Below are positions 8,010-16,397 of a DNA stretch of 64,000 bases, piece after piece (within the stretch, counting starts at the first letter, position 1; the number at the start of each line of letters is the position of its first letter). Under the pieces are notes generated by a model. That model was given only the letters and a program-made list of their open reading frames with translations. It was not told the origin of the DNA and did not search any database. The position numbers were made by a program, and so were the translations under genes. This stretch comes from Pedobacter africanus (GTDB lineage Bacteria; Bacteroidota; Bacteroidia; Sphingobacteriales; Sphingobacteriaceae). The stretch spans positions 1,612,001 to 1,676,000 of the forward strand of contig NZ_FWXT01000001.1 of assembly GCF_900176535.1 (NCBI RefSeq). Reading direction: 5' to 3'.

Positions 8010-11000
8010 TTATAGTGTAACATTTAATCCCAGTTGTACGGTACGCGGCTGTGGTGGCGTACCGTAATCATAGCCCTGGATGTTTTGTGTGCCAAGATTG
8101 GATTCCGGATCGGCCCCTGTGTATTTGGTGAATAACAACAGGTTACTACCGATCACATAGAACCTTAGCTTTTCAATTTTAATTCTCGAGGTAAATGCTT
8201 TGGGCAGAGTATATCCGAGGGTTAGCGACCTTAACCTTAAAAATGAAGCATCCTCAAAAAAGCGGCTGTTTTCCTGGCGGGCGTAATTGGCATCATTTAA
8301 TTTTGGGGTATTGGTAATCTGGCCAGGGCTTGTCCAGCGGTCCAGCTGGCTTTTCAGCAGCACACGTCCGGCATCCAGCGTCCCCCCTGTTTCTCCGAGC
8401 ATACGGTTGTGGTTCCAGATGTAGTTGCCGTAAGAAAACGTAAAGAAAATACCCAGGTCCAGACCTTTATAGGTAAAATTATTGGTCAGCCCCCCAAAAA
8501 ATTTGGGCCAGGTACTGCCCACGATCTGGCGGTCATCTGCTGTTATTTTGCCGTCCTTGTTGTAATCGTCGAACACGGCATCCCCGTTTTCGGGATTCAC
8601 AGATAATTGTTTATACAGCCAGTACGAATACAGCTCCTTTCCCTGCTGCAGGCGGATCAGGTCCCTTCCTGCAAAGGGAATGTCCGCAGGTATTTTTTCG
8701 ATAGTATTTTTGTTTCTGGCAATGTTAAAATCTGTTTTCCAGGTAAAGCCGGTTGTTCTCAGGTTTGTAGAATTAATGGCCAGTTCAAATCCCTTATTGC
8801 TGATCTCACCAAAATTGGTCAGGTAAGAAGAGAAACCAGAGGATCCTGGAACAGCCACCTGAAGCAGGGCATCACTGGTATATTTGTTGTAATAGTTGAA
8901 CTCTATGTTCAGTTTATCCTCAAATAGACCGATATCTATCCCTGTGCTAAACTGTGCCGTGCTTTCCCATTTCAGGTCAGGATTGGCCAGCTGTAATGGA
9001 GCTGTTCCGGGCAGCTCTGCACCTCCTGCCACGTCTGCATAGCCAAAACCACCTGTCCACAAACCCTGTGAGGCAAAATCGTTGATCCCGGCCTGGTTAC
9101 CGGTAATGCCATAACTGATCCTGTATTTCAGGTTACTGATCTGCGGCACATCTTTAAGAAAGTTTTCCTCTTTTACCCGCCATGCGGCACCCACTGCCGG
9201 AAAATATCCCCATTTATTGTTTTTACCGAACTTTGAAGAACCGTCGGCCCGCAGGGTAAACTCAGCATAGTATTTACCCGCATAATTGTAATCGGCCCTC
9301 GAGAAAAAAGAGGCCAGTGTACTTGTTGTTTTAAACTGACCTGCAATCTGTGTTGCCGCCGAAGAAATCTGTGTATAGGAATTGTTTGGGAAATTGGTAC
9401 CTGTAGCTGATACGTTTTTTACCTCAGCACCTTGCAAGGTATTTCCAATCAGGATGCCAAAGCTATGTTTGCCAACTTTATCGCTGTATGCCAGTGTCTG
9501 TTCATTAATAGCTGTTGAAGATTGGGTAATGCTCTGACTCCCCCTTCCACCGCTGTTACCCAGGATGGTGCGGGTATCCCAGTATTCATTTTCTTCATAA
9601 TTGTTGTAATCCACACCGAAGGTGGAACGAAACTTTAGTTTTGGTGTGATTGCATAATCGAGGTAAATGTTGCCGATATAATGGTAGCTGTAAGACCATA
9701 AGTTTACCGTCCCGGTAAGTACCGCGATATTGTCAAAGTTCACCCATTTTAAAGGCGTTCCCTTCTCATCAAAGATTGGAAGATAGGTGGGGATATTTAA
9801 AGAGGCCTGCAATAATGTTCCATTGGCCCCGTTTGCAGGCCGTGCCTGGTTACGGTGGCTCCTGGAAATGGCATTGCTGCTTCCCAAAGCTATTTTTGAA
9901 TTGAGTTTATGGTCCAGGTTAACTTTTAAGCTCGCCCTGTCAAAAGACATCGGCTTCCATATCGATTCCTGATCTGTATAGCCTCCCCCCAGATAGAACC
10001 GCGTCCTGTCTGAGCCCCCCTGCAACGAAAGGTCATAACTACGCAGGGATGCTGTACGGTTCAGATAACTCATTCTATCATAAGTAGGCTGTTCTTCTGG
10101 CAAACCCCGACCGGCAACCCCATTGATGACCTCACTTGCAGGCCGGAAAGGCTGGGCCTTGCCCATGTTCCGGCTATACTCATTTATCAGCGCCGCATGC
10201 TCTGCTCCGGTAGTGGTTTTCCATACCCTATCTTCCGGCGCCCAGCCTAAACCCTCCGAGCCATTAAATTCTATCCTGGTCTTTTGTCCGAAATTCCCCC
10301 TTTTTGTTGTCACCAGCACTATACCATTGGCGCCCCTGGAGCCATAGATGGCAATGGCTGTAGCGTCTTTCAATATTTCTATACTTTCAATATCTGAAGG
10401 ATTGAGATCAGAAAGTGGTGATGTTGCCCGTTCCTGCGCTATATTCTGCAGACTGTTGTTATTGACCCAAACCCCATCAATGATATACAGGGGATCATTG
10501 GTCGCATTGATGGAAGTGGCTCCCCTAACACGGATAAATATATCCGATCCCGGCACGCCGGTATTTGAATTGATCTGTACGCCTGCAGCCTTCCCCTGCA
10601 GCTGGGCATCAAAACCCGCTTCAGGAATATTTTTTGTTCCTGAAGGGTCTATTTTAGACACTGAGCCAATCAAATCTTTACGTTGCTGCGTGCCATAGCC
10701 TATAATGACCACGTCATTCAGCTGACCGGTGATTTCTTTCAGCCTGATCAGAATAGGGCTCCCATTCGCAACAACATCCTTTTTTTCATAAGAAATATGT
10801 CTGATCTCAAGTGTGTAAGGAAATTTTTGCCCGGTTACAAAATCAAAACGGCCATCCGGATCGGTTTGTACCGTATGTGTAGTACCCGTAATGTGTATGC
10901 TTACTCCAGGAATCCCCTGTTTGGTAAGTGAATCTATGACCTGTCCTTTCAGGGTTGAGTTGATCAAGGGTTGCGTTTGCGCAATAGAAACAAATGGCAA

Positions 11001-11096
11001 TAATAACAATACGGCAATACTGATGCGGCATATCCGTACCTTTTTTAATAAAGAACAGGCATAATGGTAATGCCCGGCCTTTTTAAAATTTTGCAT
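8010..11096 (-). CDS. SusC/RagA-family TonB-linked outer-membrane transporter without STN domain
   Basis: 1028 residues. A hydrophobic signal segment lies near residues 25-40, followed by a carboxypeptidase-regulatory-like beta domain (about 48-120, LKGQVIDSLTKQGIPGVSI), a plug domain with the VVIIGYGTQ start and the SusC signature ESIEILKDATAIAIYGSRGA, then a long beta-barrel ending TVQLGLNVTL. Unlike the other three SusC proteins in the window it has no N-terminal STN domain, and no sigma/anti-sigma pair is adjacent, so trans-envelope ECF signalling is not expected. It heads the seven-gene operon and is preceded by a promoter at 11429-11399 and an untranslated leader of about 300 nt. Confidence 0.95.
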   Translation of the reverse strand: MQNFKKAGHYHYACSLLKKVRICRISIAVLLLLPFVSIAQTQPLINSTLKGQVIDSLTKQGIPGVSIHITGTTHTVQTDPDGRFDFVTGQKFPYTLEIRHISYEKKDVVANGSPILIRLKEITGQLNDVVIIGYGTQQRKDLIGSVSKIDPSGTKNIPEAGFDAQLQGKAAGVQINSNTGVPGSDIFIRVRGATSINATNDPLYIIDGVWVNNNSLQNIAQERATSPLSDLNPSDIESIEILKDATAIAIYGSRGANGIVLVTTKRGNFGQKTRIEFNGSEGLGWAPEDRVWKTTTGAEHAALINEYSRNMGKAQPFRPASEVINGVAGRGLPEEQPTYDRMSYLNRTASLRSYDLSLQGGSDRTRFYLGGGYTDQESIWKPMSFDRASLKVNLDHKLNSKIALGSSNAISRSHRNQARPANGANGTLLQASLNIPTYLPIFDEKGTPLKWVNFDNIAVLTGTVNLWSYSYHYIGNIYLDYAITPKLKFRSTFGVDYNNYEENEYWDTRTILGNSGGRGSQSITQSSTAINEQTLAYSDKVGKHSFGILIGNTLQGAEVKNVSATGTNFPNNSYTQISSAATQIAGQFKTTSTLASFFSRADYNYAGKYYAEFTLRADGSSKFGKNNKWGYFPAVGAAWRVKEENFLKDVPQISNLKYRISYGITGNQAGINDFASQGLWTGGFGYADVAGGAELPGTAPLQLANPDLKWESTAQFSTGIDIGLFEDKLNIEFNYYNKYTSDALLQVAVPGSSGFSSYLTNFGEISNKGFELAINSTNLRTTGFTWKTDFNIARNKNTIEKIPADIPFAGRDLIRLQQGKELYSYWLYKQLSVNPENGDAVFDDYNKDGKITADDRQIVGSTWPKFFGGLTNNFTYKGLDLGIFFTFSYGNYIWNHNRMLGETGGTLDAGRVLLKSQLDRWTSPGQITNTPKLNDANYARQENSRFFEDASFLRLRSLTLGYTLPKAFTSRIKIEKLRFYVIGSNLLLFTKYTGADPESNLGTQNIQGYDYGTPPQPRTVQLGLNVTL

Positions 11097-11398
11097 AACT
11101 TTAAAAAGTTTTAATTAATAAAATCTGTTGGTTAAAACGAATTGGCTTTTCAGTAAGTGATTGGCGTTGCGTACTGAAGGCCAGGTAAAGGCAGGATACT
11201 CATCCTGTCTTTATTGTTTGTTCTTAATTGAAATGCTATTGCATGAAACAGCAACAACAGCGAGCGGAACCCCTCAATAGATCTGGACTGCAGAGCGCAA
11301 TTTCCTTTTTGAAATGTAAAGCTTGTTTCATTATTTGAGTTTTAGTTCAACCATTATCATTAATGGTCTTATTTGTTTATTGATCCGTCAATTCCAGA
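11097..11398 (-). other. Long untranslated leader of the susC operon with two inverted repeats
   Basis: About 300 nt separate the predicted transcription start (near 11393) from the susC ATG at 11096, with no supportable gene on either strand. Two inverted repeats are visible: 11186-11213 (CAGGAT / ATCCTG core, extended by flanking pairs, loop ACTC) and 11350-11367 (ACCATTA-TCAT-TAATGGT). Neither is followed by a U-rich run on the minus strand. The leader could control susC translation or be the target of an antisense RNA, as known for some Bacteroides SusC operons. That role is inferred; the repeats are seen directly. Confidence 0.4.
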
Positions 11399-11429
11399 CA
11401 AATGTAGCTGCATTTTTCTAAAAAACAAA
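11399..11429 (-). promoter_or_regulatory. Bacteroidota sigma-70-type promoter for the susC operon
   Basis: On the minus strand a -33 TTTG (11429-11426) and a -7 TACATTTG (11406-11399) are separated by 19 nt. This matches the Bacteroidota consensus TTTG-N19-TAnnTTTG exactly. It is the only full match found upstream of the susC gene at 8010-11096. Confidence 0.6.
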
Positions 11430-11457
11430 TTAAATCTACCTATTTAGTAGTATTTAT

Positions 11458-11465
11458 TATATTTG
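11458..11465 (+). promoter_or_regulatory. Candidate -7 element for the small membrane protein gene
   Basis: TATATTTG fits TAnnTTTG and ends 30 nt before the ATG at 11496. No convincing -33 TTTG lies at the right distance, so this is a weaker call than the divergent promoter next to it. Confidence 0.35.
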
Positions 11466-11495
11466 CAGTCTAAATACTCAATTAACCTTAAAATT

Positions 11496-11936
11496 ATGTA
11501 CAATTCTAAATTCAAACTGGTTCTCGGATGGAGTCTTTTTATTATCGTATTCTACATCTTTTGGCTGCTCGCTTACTTTGTATTGGCAAAATTTGCACTT
11601 AGTGAAATTTCCAACTTTCGTTATGGGAACATGGGCCTTTCGGAGGCATTAAGTCTGGGGAATATTTTCTGGTACCTAATTTACATTGGGGGCATCGCTT
11701 TATGCATGTATGTCATCAGGCTGTTCATCGTAAAATCGCCCGCGCCTAAATCTGCAGCCTTAATTTATGCGGTTTTAATTGTCATTTCAGAAGCGGTTTT
11801 GGTAAAAGGATTAGCTGACAGCAGCCCTATGATTAATATTTTTCCGCATATAGCCATTAACACCTGCTTTTTATTCGGGATCATCTTTACCTATTTTAAA
11901 CAAGGGGCCGTTGGGCTAAAAACTCAGGCAGACTAA
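11496..11936 (+). CDS. Hypothetical four-helix membrane protein
   Basis: 146 residues starting at ATG 11496 (MYNSKFKLVLGW). A longer reading from a TTG at 11463 exists, but that codon lies inside the -7 element, so I reject it. Four hydrophobic segments are evident: about residues 9-30, 48-75, 85-105 and 112-132. I do not recognise the family. Its stop codon overlaps that of the convergent D-2-hydroxyglutarate dehydrogenase gene by 4 nt, leaving no room for a terminator. It is transcribed divergently from the susC operon. No function can be assigned. Confidence 0.7.
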   Translation: MYNSKFKLVLGWSLFIIVFYIFWLLAYFVLAKFALSEISNFRYGNMGLSEALSLGNIFWYLIYIGGIALCMYVIRLFIVKSPAPKSAALIYAVLIVISEAVLVKGLADSSPMINIFPHIAINTCFLFGIIFTYFKQGAVGLKTQAD

Positions 11937-14848
11937 TGCAATGCATCAAACAGGATCTCTACGGGATGTAAAGCCCGTTTGCCTGTACCATCTTTAATCT
12001 GGTGCCTGCAGCTGGTTCCTGTTGCGGCGATTACTACGCCTTCAGCTTGCTTTCTTACTTCCGGGAATAAAACCAATTCGCCGATCTGCATGGACAAGGC
12101 GTAGTGTTCTTTCTCGTAACCAAAAGACCCTGCCATGCCGCAGCAACCCGAAGCGATGGTTTCAACTTTATAGTTTTCCGGAAAACGCAGCAGCTGCTCG
12201 GTAGCTGTTAATAGTCCGAGTGCTTTTTGCTGGCAATGGCCATGCAGCTTGATGGTTTTATGTCCAGTGCTAAACTGTGATTTTAAAATGCGTCCGGCTT
12301 TCATTTCCTGGATCAGGAACTCATCGATAAGCATTGTATTTGAGGCCAGCTTTTTTGCAGCAGCGATCTGGCTTTCATCGACCAGGTCCGGGTATTCATC
12401 CCTGAAGGTAAGAATGGCTGAAGGCTCTATACCAATAAGGGGTGTATCTGCGGAAACCAGGAGGCTCAGCTGTTTTACATTGTAATCTGCAATTTGTTTT
12501 GCCTTACGCAGCAAGCCTTTGGAAATGCTTGCCCTGCCGCTCTCTTTATGTTCTGGGATGATGACCTGGTAGCCCAGTTTGTTTAACAGCTGTACCGCTT
12601 TAATGCCGATCTCGGCATCCTGGTAATTGGTAAACTCGTCGCAAAACAGGTATACTTTTTTTTGCGGTTGCGCTCTTTCCTTTTTAGCCGCTCTGCGGAA
12701 CCAATTTTTCAGGGTAGTGTGATGCAGTTCCGGCATGCTCCTCTGAACAGCAAAACCTGCCATTCTTTTGATCAGGGTGCTCATTACCCTACCCGCAATT
12801 ACATAATTGTAGAGCTGAGGCATCAATGCCATAAACCTGGAAATTGTATTAAAGCCGGCCACCATCCGCGACCTGAGCGGAACGCCATTTGCATCCTGAT
12901 AGGCCTGTAAAAATTCGGCCTTCAGTTTGGCCATATCAACATTGGAAGGACATTCAGACTTGCAGCCTTTACAGCCCAGGCATAGGTCCATTACTTCCTT
13001 AATTTCAGGATGATCAAAAGGATTGGCTTTAGCAGAATTGGTCAGAAAAGTCCGAAGCACATTGGCCCTGGCCCGGGTAGTATCCTTTTCGTTCCTTGTA
13101 GCCATGTATGAAGGGCACATGGTGCCCCCTGCAAGTTGCGATTTGCGGCAATCACCCGAGCCGTTGCATTGCTCTGCATGTTGTAGTACATTTTGTCCAT
13201 GATAGCGGAATACTGTTGATATTTCTCTTGCTGGCTGTCCCGGGGTATACCGCAGCATGGTATTCATGGCTGGGGTGTCAACAATTTTTCCTGGATTGAA
13301 GATGTGTTTGGGGTCCCAGGTATCTTTCAATTCCCTGAGCAAGGCATAATTTTTAGGCCCGATCATTTGTTCAATAAACTCTCCACGAAGCCTGCCATCG
13401 CCATGCTCGCCACTCAGCGAACCCTTGTATTTTTTCACCAGTGTAGCCACCTCTTCGGCGATAACACGAAACATCCGGTTACCTTCCTCCGTTTTCAGGT
13501 TCAGAATAGGGCGCAAATGAAGTTCACCTGAACCCGCATGTGCATAATGCACCGAATGTAGCCCATGCTTTTCCAGTACCTGATTAAATTCACGGATGTA
13601 AGCCGGCAAATCCTGTACATCTACTGCGGTATCTTCAATTACAGGTACCGCCTTCTCATCGCCGGGAAGGTTACTGAGCAGACCAAGTCCGGCCTTTCTG
13701 AGTGTCCATACCTTTTTGGTATCGGCGCCATACAATACCGGAAAATGATAACCCAGGCCCGCAGCACGCATTTCCTTCTCAGCCCTTGCTGTAATCCGTT
13801 CAACTTCTTCAAGCTTATCCGCAGCGTATTCTATAACCAACAGTGCAGCTGGGTCACCCTTTACAAAAAAACGGTTCTGCAATTGTTCCAGGTTGGTTTT
13901 AGTACACTCCAGTATGTAATGATCAATCAGTTCTACGGCATAGGGCTGATACTTAAGCGCAATCAAATTGGCTTTCAGCGCATCTTCTATAGACGAAAAA
14001 TGAGCGCACAACAAACCGCTGTGCAACGGAGGTAAAGGCTCCAGCCCCAGTGTGATCTCCGTGATAAAAGCCAGCGTACCTTCTGAACCACAGATAAGCT
14101 GACAGAAATTGAAATCTGGTCCACCGGCTGTAAAAGGCGCAGTTTCCAGCAGCAGGTCTACCGCATATCCGGTATTTCTCCTTTCTATGCTTTTTTTGGG
14201 AAATTCTTTGCGGATTTCCTGTTGGTTTTCATAGTTGCCCAGCTGGCCCCTCACCGAACGGTAGAGCGTCGCTTCAAGCGTATCGCCTTCGCATTTCTGA
14301 ATAAACTCCTCAAAATTCAATGCCCTAAACTCCACTTCCGATCCATCGCTCAGCAAGGCCTTTATGGCCAGTGTATGTTCACGGGTGCTTTTATAAACAA
14401 CCGAATTGGAGCCACAGGAATTGTTACCAACCATACCGCCAATCATAGCGCGGTTGGCAGTAGAAGTTTCCGGACCAAAAAAAAGCCCGTGAGGCTTTAA
14501 AAACAGGTTAAGTTCATCTCTTACCACACCAGGCTGTACACGCACCTGGCGCTTACCGGTATCCAATTCCAGTATCTGGTTAAAATGTTTGGATACATCA
14601 ACCACAATACCGTTGCCTACTACCTGCCCTGCCAGGGAGGTGCCTGCAGCCCTTGGAATAAGCGAAACATGTTCCTTGGCCGCAAATGCAATGAGTTTTT
14701 TCAGATCTGCAACCGTTGCAGGAATGCTTACTGCCAGTGGCATTTCGGCATAAGCTGAAGCATCCGTAGCATACAGGATGCGCATCAGCTCATCGCTATA
14801 AAATTCTCCCGAAAGCTCATTAGCCAGATGCTTCAGCTTTTGTTTCAT
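11933..14848 (-). CDS. FAD- and Fe-S-binding dehydrogenase, YdiJ-type; probable D-2-hydroxyglutarate dehydrogenase
   Basis: 971 residues, a fusion of an N-terminal FAD-binding oxidoreductase (PCMH-type, motif PRAAGTSLAGQVVG near residue 60, then the substrate/FAD C-domain with SGEHGDGRLRGEF) and a C-terminal iron-sulfur half. The latter has CNGSGDCR...GTMCPSY, the ferredoxin-like CLGCKGCKSECP, and CCG-type motifs (HGHCQQKALG, SGCCGMAGSFGYEKEHY). This layout matches E. coli YdiJ and the Pseudomonas enzyme that oxidises D-2-hydroxyglutarate to 2-oxoglutarate. Its position last in an operon with a DUF1338 enzyme, which makes D-2-hydroxyglutarate, supports that substrate over D-lactate. It starts 4 nt after the aldehyde dehydrogenase stop. 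Confidence 0.85.
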   Translation of the reverse strand: MKQKLKHLANELSGEFYSDELMRILYATDASAYAEMPLAVSIPATVADLKKLIAFAAKEHVSLIPRAAGTSLAGQVVGNGIVVDVSKHFNQILELDTGKRQVRVQPGVVRDELNLFLKPHGLFFGPETSTANRAMIGGMVGNNSCGSNSVVYKSTREHTLAIKALLSDGSEVEFRALNFEEFIQKCEGDTLEATLYRSVRGQLGNYENQQEIRKEFPKKSIERRNTGYAVDLLLETAPFTAGGPDFNFCQLICGSEGTLAFITEITLGLEPLPPLHSGLLCAHFSSIEDALKANLIALKYQPYAVELIDHYILECTKTNLEQLQNRFFVKGDPAALLVIEYAADKLEEVERITARAEKEMRAAGLGYHFPVLYGADTKKVWTLRKAGLGLLSNLPGDEKAVPVIEDTAVDVQDLPAYIREFNQVLEKHGLHSVHYAHAGSGELHLRPILNLKTEEGNRMFRVIAEEVATLVKKYKGSLSGEHGDGRLRGEFIEQMIGPKNYALLRELKDTWDPKHIFNPGKIVDTPAMNTMLRYTPGQPAREISTVFRYHGQNVLQHAEQCNGSGDCRKSQLAGGTMCPSYMATRNEKDTTRARANVLRTFLTNSAKANPFDHPEIKEVMDLCLGCKGCKSECPSNVDMAKLKAEFLQAYQDANGVPLRSRMVAGFNTISRFMALMPQLYNYVIAGRVMSTLIKRMAGFAVQRSMPELHHTTLKNWFRRAAKKERAQPQKKVYLFCDEFTNYQDAEIGIKAVQLLNKLGYQVIIPEHKESGRASISKGLLRKAKQIADYNVKQLSLLVSADTPLIGIEPSAILTFRDEYPDLVDESQIAAAKKLASNTMLIDEFLIQEMKAGRILKSQFSTGHKTIKLHGHCQQKALGLLTATEQLLRFPENYKVETIASGCCGMAGSFGYEKEHYALSMQIGELVLFPEVRKQAEGVVIAATGTSCRHQIKDGTGKRALHPVEILFDALH

Positions 14849-14852
14849 TTAT

Positions 14853-16385
14853 CTACAGGTCAAACTTAATACCCTGGGCCAAAGGTAAGGTATTGGAATA
14901 ATTAATGGTATTGGTTTGTCTGCGCATATAAGCTTTCCAGGCATCGGATCCGCTTTCCCTTCCACCACCTGTTTCTTTTTCGCCGCCAAAGGCGCCACCT
15001 ATTTCGGCACCGGAAGTACCAATGTTAACGTTGGCTATGCCGCAATCAGAGCCTGCGGCCGACAGGAATTGTTCTGCCTCACGCAGGTTTAGGGTCATGA
15101 TGGCTGAAGATAATCCCTGCGGCACACCATTCTGCAAGGCGATGGCCTGGTCAAGCGTTTTATATTTTATCAGGTACAGAATTGGTGCAAATGTCTCTTC
15201 CTGCACAATTTCGCAATGATTTTCTACTTCGGCAATGCAGGGTTTTACATAACAGCCCGAAGCATAGGCATCGCCATCCAACACCCCGCCTTCAACTACA
15301 AATTCAGCACCTTCTTTTTTACCCTTTGCTATGGCCTGTGTATATTGTTCAACCGCGGCGGTATCTATAAGCGGACCAACATGGTTGTGCTGGTCCAGCG
15401 GATCACCAATGCGCAGCTGTCCGTATGCTTTAACCAGTTTATTTTTGAATTCCTCGTAAATATCTTCATGGATGATCAGCCGCCTTGTAGATGTGCAGCG
15501 CTGACCGGCGGTACCTACAGCCCCGAAAACTGCACCAATAATAGACATCTCCAGATCAGCATCCCTGGAAATGATGATGGCGTTGTTACCTCCCAGTTCA
15601 AGGATGCTGCGCCCAAACCTTGTGGCCACAGCTGCAGAAACGATGCGGCCAACACGGGTTGAACCGGTAAAGGAAACCAGTGGGATCCGCTTATCGTTGT
15701 TCATCTTATCGCCCACCGCATTACCGATCAGCAGGCTGCTGATCCCTTCAGGCATGTCGTTGTCTTTAAGCACTTTTGCAATGATGTGCTGACAGGCTAC
15801 CGCACACAAAGGCGTTTTCGAGGAAGGTTTCCATACGCATACGTTGCCGCATACCCAAGCCAGGGCCGTGTTCCAGCTCCATACCGCTACCGGGAAATTG
15901 AAAGCCGAAATGATCCCCACAACCCCCATAGGGTGCCATTGTTCATACATGCGGTGATTGGAACGTTCGGAATGCATAGTTAAGCCATACAGCTGGCGCG
16001 AAAGTCCGACTGCAAAATCACAGATGTCGATCATCTCCTGTACCTCACCCAAACCTTCCTGCAGGCTTTTACCCATCTCGTAAGATACCAGGGTACCCAG
16101 GTCTTGTTTGTGCACACGTAGTGCATCCCCAAACTGCCTTACTATCTCTCCCCTTTTTGGAGCAGGTACATTGCGCCAGAAAAGAAAAGCTTCCCCTGCT
16201 TTTTTCATTACCGCCTCATAGGCAGCTTCATCAGCTACCTGCACACTGGCAATGGCCTGTCCATTCACCGGTGAATAAGACACTATGTTTTTACCACCGG
16301 TTTCCAGCCAGTGATTACCTGTGGAGGTCCCGGAGTTCGTTTCGTTAATACCCAATCGGGTCAATATTTCAGTAATTTTCATCAT
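14853..16385 (-). CDS. Aldehyde dehydrogenase, ALDH7 (antiquitin) type; probable alpha-aminoadipate-semialdehyde dehydrogenase
   Basis: 510 residues with a complete NAD-dependent aldehyde dehydrogenase core: catalytic Cys297 in GTAGQRCTSTRR, general base Glu263 in LELGGNNAI, and cofactor motif SFTGSTRVG near 238-246. The sequence SAFNFPVAVWSWNTALAWVCGN and the late GGAFGGEKETGGGRESGSDAWK are typical of the ALDH7/AmaB group, which oxidises alpha-aminoadipate semialdehyde (in equilibrium with piperideine-6-carboxylate) to 2-aminoadipate in lysine breakdown. It lies 12 nt downstream of the DUF1338 gene and 4 nt upstream of the dehydrogenase gene in one operon. The ALDH family is certain; the substrate is supported by subfamily and context. 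Confidence 0.88.
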   Translation of the reverse strand: MMKITEILTRLGINETNSGTSTGNHWLETGGKNIVSYSPVNGQAIASVQVADEAAYEAVMKKAGEAFLFWRNVPAPKRGEIVRQFGDALRVHKQDLGTLVSYEMGKSLQEGLGEVQEMIDICDFAVGLSRQLYGLTMHSERSNHRMYEQWHPMGVVGIISAFNFPVAVWSWNTALAWVCGNVCVWKPSSKTPLCAVACQHIIAKVLKDNDMPEGISSLLIGNAVGDKMNNDKRIPLVSFTGSTRVGRIVSAAVATRFGRSILELGGNNAIIISRDADLEMSIIGAVFGAVGTAGQRCTSTRRLIIHEDIYEEFKNKLVKAYGQLRIGDPLDQHNHVGPLIDTAAVEQYTQAIAKGKKEGAEFVVEGGVLDGDAYASGCYVKPCIAEVENHCEIVQEETFAPILYLIKYKTLDQAIALQNGVPQGLSSAIMTLNLREAEQFLSAAGSDCGIANVNIGTSGAEIGGAFGGEKETGGGRESGSDAWKAYMRRQTNTINYSNTLPLAQGIKFDL

Positions 16386-16397
16386 TTCTTTTTTTGA

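Noticed and set aside
11463..11495. Longer start (TTG 11463) for the small membrane protein
   Set aside because: The codon lies within the -7 promoter element, and the extension adds no signal or domain.
13565..14035. Plus-strand open frame of 156 codons inside the D-2-hydroxyglutarate dehydrogenase gene
   Set aside because: It lies wholly antisense to a strongly conserved enzyme, has no recognisable domain, and its composition is that of a shadow frame.
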